DNA of 64,000 nt. Origin: Sphingobacteriia bacterium. GTDB taxonomy: Bacteria; Bacteroidota; Bacteroidia; Chitinophagales; Chitinophagaceae. The notes beneath the pieces are model-generated. The model was not told where the DNA came from. It ran no database searches and was given only the letters and a program-made list of their open reading frames with translations. The position numbers and the translations under genes are program-made. This document shows, piece by piece, positions 58,920 through 64,000 of this stretch. How positions within the stretch are numbered: the stretch's first letter is position 1; each line of letters begins with the position of its first letter. The stretch spans positions 21,361-85,360 of the forward strand of contig JAECQP010000008.1 of the NCBI GenBank assembly GCA_015999745.1, given 5' to 3'.

Positions 58920-60596
58920 TTATTTCAGAACTTCAGTAATGGGCTGCCCGATATTGCCGCTGGGCTCCTGTATATGCAATAACGCAGCAATGGTAGAAGC
59001 GATATCGTGCATATGAACCTCCCTGGCGGATCTGCCTTTTTTAATGCCCCATCCATACCAAAGTAAAGGAATATGCGCATCATAAGGATACCATAATCCA
59101 TGCGTGGTGCCGGTTGCGCCACCATCTATATAACCGGGCTTCAGGATGATCTGAACGTCGCCGCTTCTGTTGTAGAAAAATCCGTTCGCCAGTTTTTCTC
59201 TCAGGACTTTAGGAATAGGGGTAGTAAGGATATCAGCAGTTGCAAATGCATTGGATACCGATTCTTTCTTTTTTAAGAAACTGATAATGGCGTTGATGAT
59301 ACCTGTTTTATCCGCTTTTAAGCTGTCGAGCTTGTCTCTGTCGAGATGAACCTGGTAATTGTACAGGCTCACCACAGCGCCCTCCACGCCAAATTTATCT
59401 TTCACTACCGCATTCAGATCGGCCAGCATATTTTTTTCGTTCACAGTACCGCCGGGTAATTTGTTCTCTTTCATGAATCCCGGTACATGCGCTACTGCGT
59501 GGTCTGCACTCAGGAAGGCAGTGTATTTGCCTTTGCCTACTTTGGCATCGAGGAAGTCGAATAGTTTTCCCAGTTCTTCGTCCAGGCGAACATAGTTGTC
59601 TACGAGTTCCCAGGAATTAGGCCCAAATGCGTGACCGATATAATCGGGAGAAGAAAAGCTTACGGCCAGTAAATCAGTAACATTATCTTTACCCAGATCT
59701 TCGGCTATTACCGCAGCCTTGGCCATTTCTGCCGTAATGGTATTACCATGCGGGGTGGAAGGGAGTTTAGCGTATCCCTCGTTCCCGGTTCTTTTCAGGT
59801 CGTAGGGCATTTTGGTCTGGTTCTTTCCAAATGGCGTTCCCTCATAAGGTTTTTCGTCGGCGGTAGCATATACCGGATATACATCATCTTTCAATGCTTT
59901 CTGCCAGCCCAGGTTCAGCAGTGAATCGGGTACTTTCCTGCTGTTGAACTGGTTCACCCATTCAGGCAACTGGTCGGTATAATAAGTACTGGTAATAAAA
60001 TCACCGCTTTTTGAATCGAACCAGTAGGCGCCATTGGCGCTGTGGCCCGCAGGCAAAATTGCCCCCCTGTCTTTGATGGCAATCCCAATTACTTTGCTCT
60101 TGAAATTGGTGGATAACCTCAACTCATCGCTGATGGTGGTTGTTTGCAAATTTCTGGGGCTCATCTGCCCATCGCCGGAGCCCTTTGCGCCAACACCGCT
60201 GACGGATTTATCTTCGGTACAGTAAACGGAACGTTTCTGCAATGCATCCCACCATGCATTTCCGGTGATGCCGTGTATAGCCGGCACAGAACCTGTATAG
60301 ATCCCCGAATGCCCGCAGGCCGTGATGGAAGGCGTATATCCAATTTGTGTATTATCGCAACTAAAGCCTTCCTGCATCATTCTTTTAAATCCTCCGTTCT
60401 GCCTGAAAAGCGGTGCAAAACGGTAGAGATAATCCCATCTCATCTGATCAATCACAATTCCCACTACCAGTTTAGGCGCCTGATCAGTAGCAGGTGTTTT
60501 AGGTGAGATCTGCGCAAAACCTTGTACTGCCGTCATTTGCAGGCCCAGGGCCAGCATGGCAAGCAGGTTCATTTTACCTTTATTTTTTTGTAGCAT
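58920..60596 (-). CDS. PafA-like alkaline phosphatase family protein
   Basis: 'PKLVVGIVIDQMRWDYLYRF', 'GYTPSITACGHSGIYTGSVPAIHGITGNAWWD', 'SFSSPDYIGHAFGPNS', 'FLSADHAVAHVP'. Confidence 0.93.
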   Translation of the reverse strand: MLQKNKGKMNLLAMLALGLQMTAVQGFAQISPKTPATDQAPKLVVGIVIDQMRWDYLYRFAPLFRQNGGFKRMMQEGFSCDNTQIGYTPSITACGHSGIYTGSVPAIHGITGNAWWDALQKRSVYCTEDKSVSGVGAKGSGDGQMSPRNLQTTTISDELRLSTNFKSKVIGIAIKDRGAILPAGHSANGAYWFDSKSGDFITSTYYTDQLPEWVNQFNSRKVPDSLLNLGWQKALKDDVYPVYATADEKPYEGTPFGKNQTKMPYDLKRTGNEGYAKLPSTPHGNTITAEMAKAAVIAEDLGKDNVTDLLAVSFSSPDYIGHAFGPNSWELVDNYVRLDEELGKLFDFLDAKVGKGKYTAFLSADHAVAHVPGFMKENKLPGGTVNEKNMLADLNAVVKDKFGVEGAVVSLYNYQVHLDRDKLDSLKADKTGIINAIISFLKKKESVSNAFATADILTTPIPKVLREKLANGFFYNRSGDVQIILKPGYIDGGATGTTHGLWYPYDAHIPLLWYGWGIKKGRSAREVHMHDIASTIAALLHIQEPSGNIGQPITEVLK

Positions 60597-60641
60597 AGCT
60601 CGTATTTAGAGCGTAAAGATAGGCTATGGTGCATAAATACG

Positions 60642-60672
60642 TTTGCGCTTTCCTTGATTATGATTAATTTTG
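60642..60672 (+). promoter_or_regulatory. Bacteroidetes promoter TTTG-N19-TAATTTTG
   Basis: -33 TTTG at 60642-60645 and -7 TAATTTTG at 60665-60672, 19-nt spacer. Confidence 0.7.
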
Positions 60673-60706
60673 CGCAGGTTTTTTTAAAAAGTAATCATTT
60701 ATTCAT

Positions 60707-61966
60707 ATGGCAGATATTTTTGAGAAACTATTGAAAAATGCAGGCCCGCTGGGTCAGCATCGCGAGCGTGCACATGGTTATTTTGCCTTCCCAAAACTGG
60801 AAGGAGAAATCAACAGCAGAATGAAGTTCCGTGGCAAGGAAATGATTGTCTGGAGTCTGAACAACTACCTGGGCCTGGCCAATCACCCGGAAGTGAGAAG
60901 AGTGGATGCAGAAGCTGCGAAACAGTTTGGACTTGCGTATCCTATGGGCGCCAGGATGATGAGTGGAAACTCCAACTACCACGAACAACTCGAAAAAGAA
61001 CTCGCTGAATTTGAACATAAGGAAGATGCTATCCTGATGAACTTTGGTTACCAGGGTATCATGAGCGCGATCGATGCAATCTGCGGTCGTCATGATGTGA
61101 TTGTGTACGATGCGGAAAGCCATGCCTGTATTATTGACGGCCTTCGCCTGCATCCGGGTCATCGTTATGTATACAAACACAACGATGTGGAAGATTGCGA
61201 AAAGCAATTACAGCGCGCTACCCAACTGATCGAAAAACAGCAGTCCGGCGGTATCCTGGTCATCACAGAAGGGATCTTCGGAATGGCCGGTGATCAGGGA
61301 AAACTCAAAGAAATTGCCGCACTGAAAAACAAATACCAGTTCAGGTTACTGGTAGACGATGCACACGGATTCGGCACCCTGGGTAAAACCGGCGCCGGCA
61401 CAGGAGAGGAGCAGGGGTGCCAGGACCAGATTGACCTGTATTTCTCCACTTTCGCAAAGAGCATGGCTTCTATCGGCGCGTTCATGGCAGGAGATAAACC
61501 CATTATCGATTTTATCCGTTACAATATCCGCAGCCAGATTTTTGCGAAGAGCTTACCCATGCCAATCGTTATTGGTAACCTGAAACGCCTGGAAATGCTC
61601 CGTACCATGCCCGAGCTGAAAGACAAACTCTGGAGTAATGCACTGAAATTACAGAATGGCCTGAAGCAAAGAGGGTTCGATATCGGCAATACCAATACAC
61701 CTGTTACACCAGTGTATATGAACGGCGGTGTAGAAGAAGCAACTGCAATGGTGATGGATCTGAGAGAGCATTATGGCATTTTTGCCTCCATCGTTGTTTA
61801 TCCGGTTATTCCCAAAGGGCATATCATTTATCGCCTGATCCCTTCTGCTGCACATACAGATGCAGATATAGAAGAAACATTGAAAGCCTTTAGCGAAACC
61901 AAAGCTAAACTGGATGCAGGCGCCTATAAAGTAGACGCAGTGCCGGATATGGCAGAAACCAAATAG
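60707..61966 (+). CDS. Alpha-oxoamine synthase family PLP enzyme (serine palmitoyltransferase / KBL-like)
   Basis: 'WSLNNYLGLANHPEV', 'GARMMSGNSNYHEQLEKELAEF', 'VDDAHGFGTLGKTGAGTGEE', 'STFAKSMASIGAFMAGD'. Confidence 0.9.
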   Translation: MADIFEKLLKNAGPLGQHRERAHGYFAFPKLEGEINSRMKFRGKEMIVWSLNNYLGLANHPEVRRVDAEAAKQFGLAYPMGARMMSGNSNYHEQLEKELAEFEHKEDAILMNFGYQGIMSAIDAICGRHDVIVYDAESHACIIDGLRLHPGHRYVYKHNDVEDCEKQLQRATQLIEKQQSGGILVITEGIFGMAGDQGKLKEIAALKNKYQFRLLVDDAHGFGTLGKTGAGTGEEQGCQDQIDLYFSTFAKSMASIGAFMAGDKPIIDFIRYNIRSQIFAKSLPMPIVIGNLKRLEMLRTMPELKDKLWSNALKLQNGLKQRGFDIGNTNTPVTPVYMNGGVEEATAMVMDLREHYGIFASIVVYPVIPKGHIIYRLIPSAAHTDADIEETLKAFSETKAKLDAGAYKVDAVPDMAETK

Positions 61967-62004
61967 TTTCAAGCGAACTAATCTTAAGTTTACTTTTCAT
62001 ATAA

Positions 62005-62040
62005 CGATCCCGGTTGAATATTCAGCCGGGATCATTTTTA
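62005..62040 (+). terminator. Rho-independent terminator GATCCCGG-N12-CCGGGATCATTTTTA
   Basis: 8-bp stem plus T tract. Confidence 0.85.
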
Positions 62041-62119
62041 TTAAAGGTATGCCGCAGTTGAACTGTTAAAAAACCGTAGCTTTATAGCAGAATTTCTGTT
62101 CCCCCCCCAGTTATTTGTT

Positions 62120-63937
62120 ATGGAAAATGCTACCTCACTTGTGAACAGGCTCATCCAGGAGGATTCTTTCCGGCTGATGAGCAAAGCCTCAATTGTTTCG
62201 ATTACAGACACGAAAGGGACAATACTCTTTGCGAACGATCATTTTGCCAATATCAGCGGCTATACCATCGACGAGCTGGTGGGTAAAAGCCACAATATCA
62301 TCAATTCCGGTTATCATCCCCGGCATTTTTGGGCCGATATGTGGAACGCTGTACTCGCCGGAAAAAACTGGCGGGAGGAAGTGAAAAATAAAAGAAAGGA
62401 TGGTACCTTTTATTGGGTTGATGTGCAGATCATGCCGCATTTTGGTGATGATGGAAAAGTGAATGCCATTATTTCTGTACGCAACGATATTACCAAACGG
62501 AAAACTGCGGAAAATGAAAAAGTGGAATTGGGTAACAGGCTGAATATTTTCACAGAACATATACCCGGGTTCCTCTATCAATACCAGCTTCGCCCCGACG
62601 GAACCTCCTTCTTCCCTTATGCGAGCAAAGGTATCATTAACATTTATGGACTTCATCCGGGGGATGTTTTACACGATGCTGCAAAGGTTTTTGAAGTGAT
62701 TCATCCGGATGACCGGCCTAAAGTAATCAGTACGATCCTCTATTCTGCCGAACACCTGACGGAATGGAGATGGGAATACAGGGTGATCCTTCCTTCAGGT
62801 CCGACCATCTGGGTCGCCGGTTTTTCTTCTCCGGAGTTGCTTGAAGACGGCAGCATATTGTGGCATGGATTTCTCAATAATATTACAGAAAGAAAACTGG
62901 CGGCAGAAAAATTTGAATCTGCCAATGCACAGCTGGAAGCGTTGATTGAGGCATTGCCGGATGCCATCTTTTTTAAGGATGGGGAAGGACGGTGGGTGGT
63001 TACCAATAACGCTGCCAAAAAATTGTTCAATTTAGAGGGTTATGATTGGCTGGGCAAGACGGAAAGGGAAATGGCCATAGATCGCCCTGCGTACAGAGAG
63101 GCGCACGAAAAATGCATGATTGATGATGCACAGGCATGGAACCAGCGTAAATTGTCGGTTTTCACCGAATTTATTAAAGAGGAACAGGAGGCGCTTCGGG
63201 AGTTTGAAGTTCGGAAGATTCCTTTGTTTAATCCCGACGGAAGCAGAAAAGGGTTGGTGATTGTCGGGTCGGATATTACTGAAAGAAGAAGGGCCGAAGA
63301 GATTCGTAAACAACTGGCAGAAGAGCTGAATATCAGTAAACAGCGGTACGAATCGCTGTTCTCGCAGAACCATGAATCCGTTTTTTCTGTAGACCTGAAC
63401 GGGAAGTTTACCAGCGCCAATGAGCGTTTCCTGAAAGCAACCGGGCATAGCCTGGAAGAATTATTGCAAATGTATTATACCTCCATTATTCATCCCGATG
63501 ACATGGCTAAAGTGAATGAAAGTTTTGAACGCGCAAAACAGGGAATATCCACCAGGTTCGAAAGCAGGGTATTGATCTGCAAAAAAACGGAGATAAAGTA
63601 TATCTACCAGGTGAATATGCCGATGGTTGTTAACCGGAAAATTGTAGGTGTTTATATACTTGCCAGCAATATCACAGAAAGGGTAATGGCCGAAGAGAAG
63701 ATTAAAAAACAGAACCAGCAGCTAAGGGAAATTGCAAGGATACAGTCGCATGAAGTACGCGCGCCACTGGCGAATATTATAGGACTTGCCAATCTCTTCG
63801 ATAAAAACAATGCCGGAGATCCTAATAATGAAATGATCCTGAAAGAGTTAACGGTATCAGCAAAAAAACTGGACGGCGTTATCCATAAAATCGTAGATAA
63901 AGTATATGCAATAGGAGAGATCAGAGATATCTATTAA
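62120..63937 (+). CDS. Multi-PAS sensor protein with HisKA-like C-terminus but no HATPase_c domain
   Basis: PAS/PAC units 'ITDTKGTILFANDHFANISGYTIDELVGKSHNIINSGYHP...NAIISVRNDITKRK', 'VIVGSDITERRRAEE'; ends shortly after 'RIQSHEVRAPLANIIGLANLF'. Confidence 0.92.
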   Translation: MENATSLVNRLIQEDSFRLMSKASIVSITDTKGTILFANDHFANISGYTIDELVGKSHNIINSGYHPRHFWADMWNAVLAGKNWREEVKNKRKDGTFYWVDVQIMPHFGDDGKVNAIISVRNDITKRKTAENEKVELGNRLNIFTEHIPGFLYQYQLRPDGTSFFPYASKGIINIYGLHPGDVLHDAAKVFEVIHPDDRPKVISTILYSAEHLTEWRWEYRVILPSGPTIWVAGFSSPELLEDGSILWHGFLNNITERKLAAEKFESANAQLEALIEALPDAIFFKDGEGRWVVTNNAAKKLFNLEGYDWLGKTEREMAIDRPAYREAHEKCMIDDAQAWNQRKLSVFTEFIKEEQEALREFEVRKIPLFNPDGSRKGLVIVGSDITERRRAEEIRKQLAEELNISKQRYESLFSQNHESVFSVDLNGKFTSANERFLKATGHSLEELLQMYYTSIIHPDDMAKVNESFERAKQGISTRFESRVLICKKTEIKYIYQVNMPMVVNRKIVGVYILASNITERVMAEEKIKKQNQQLREIARIQSHEVRAPLANIIGLANLFDKNNAGDPNNEMILKELTVSAKKLDGVIHKIVDKVYAIGEIRDIY

Positions 63938-63939
63938 TC

Positions 63940-63968
63940 AAAAGATCCCGGTATCACCGGGATCTTTT
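63940..63968 (+). terminator. Rho-independent terminator AAAAGATCCCGGTATCACCGGGATCTTTT
   Basis: Perfect stem immediately after the PAS-protein stop. Confidence 0.88.
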
Positions 63969-64000
63969 GATGCGGTTATTGGTATTTAGAGTTTGGCAAT

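Noticed and set aside
1-64000. CRISPR array, tRNA/rRNA genes, transposons or prophage
   Set aside because: No regularly spaced repeats, cloverleaf-like sequences, transposase or phage structural ORFs were recognised by eye; a tRNAscan/Infernal run would be needed to exclude small RNAs.

Overview
This 64 kb window looks like chromosomal Bacteroidota DNA, most likely Chitinophagaceae-like judging from gene content, Oar-type TonB receptors and TAnnTTTG promoters. It is densely coding and mostly housekeeping or envelope genes. No rRNA, tRNA, CRISPR array, transposase or prophage was recognised. Main blocks: (1) two copies of an ECF sigma factor next to a predicted inner-membrane/outer-membrane beta-barrel protein, at 91-3800 (+) and 11247-14380 (-); (2) queG, serine hydrolase, clpB, and a DUF4382 protein behind a strong sigma-54-like promoter and a structured leader; (3) an amidoligase cluster (YbdK/GCS2-like ligase, ATP-grasp, divergent esterase); (4) tandem Oar-like TonB receptors; (5) ribBA, phoH, rpe and others; (6) infA-rpmJ-rpsM-rpsK-rpsD-rpoA-rplQ-carA-aroQ, with long hairpin-rich spacers; (7) tamB, purB, mqnA; (8) a glycosyltransferase/methyltransferase cluster; (9) a BNR/sortilin-like protein, M16 peptidase, PafA-like phosphatase, alpha-oxoamine synthase, and a PAS/HisKA protein lacking an ATPase domain. 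The best novelty candidates are the sigma-coupled 'trans-envelope' proteins, which share a fixed-length motif F[DE]x4E[KE][LM]x10LWxxI seen three times in the window, and the amidoligase cluster. All assignments were made by reading the sequence; no searches were run.
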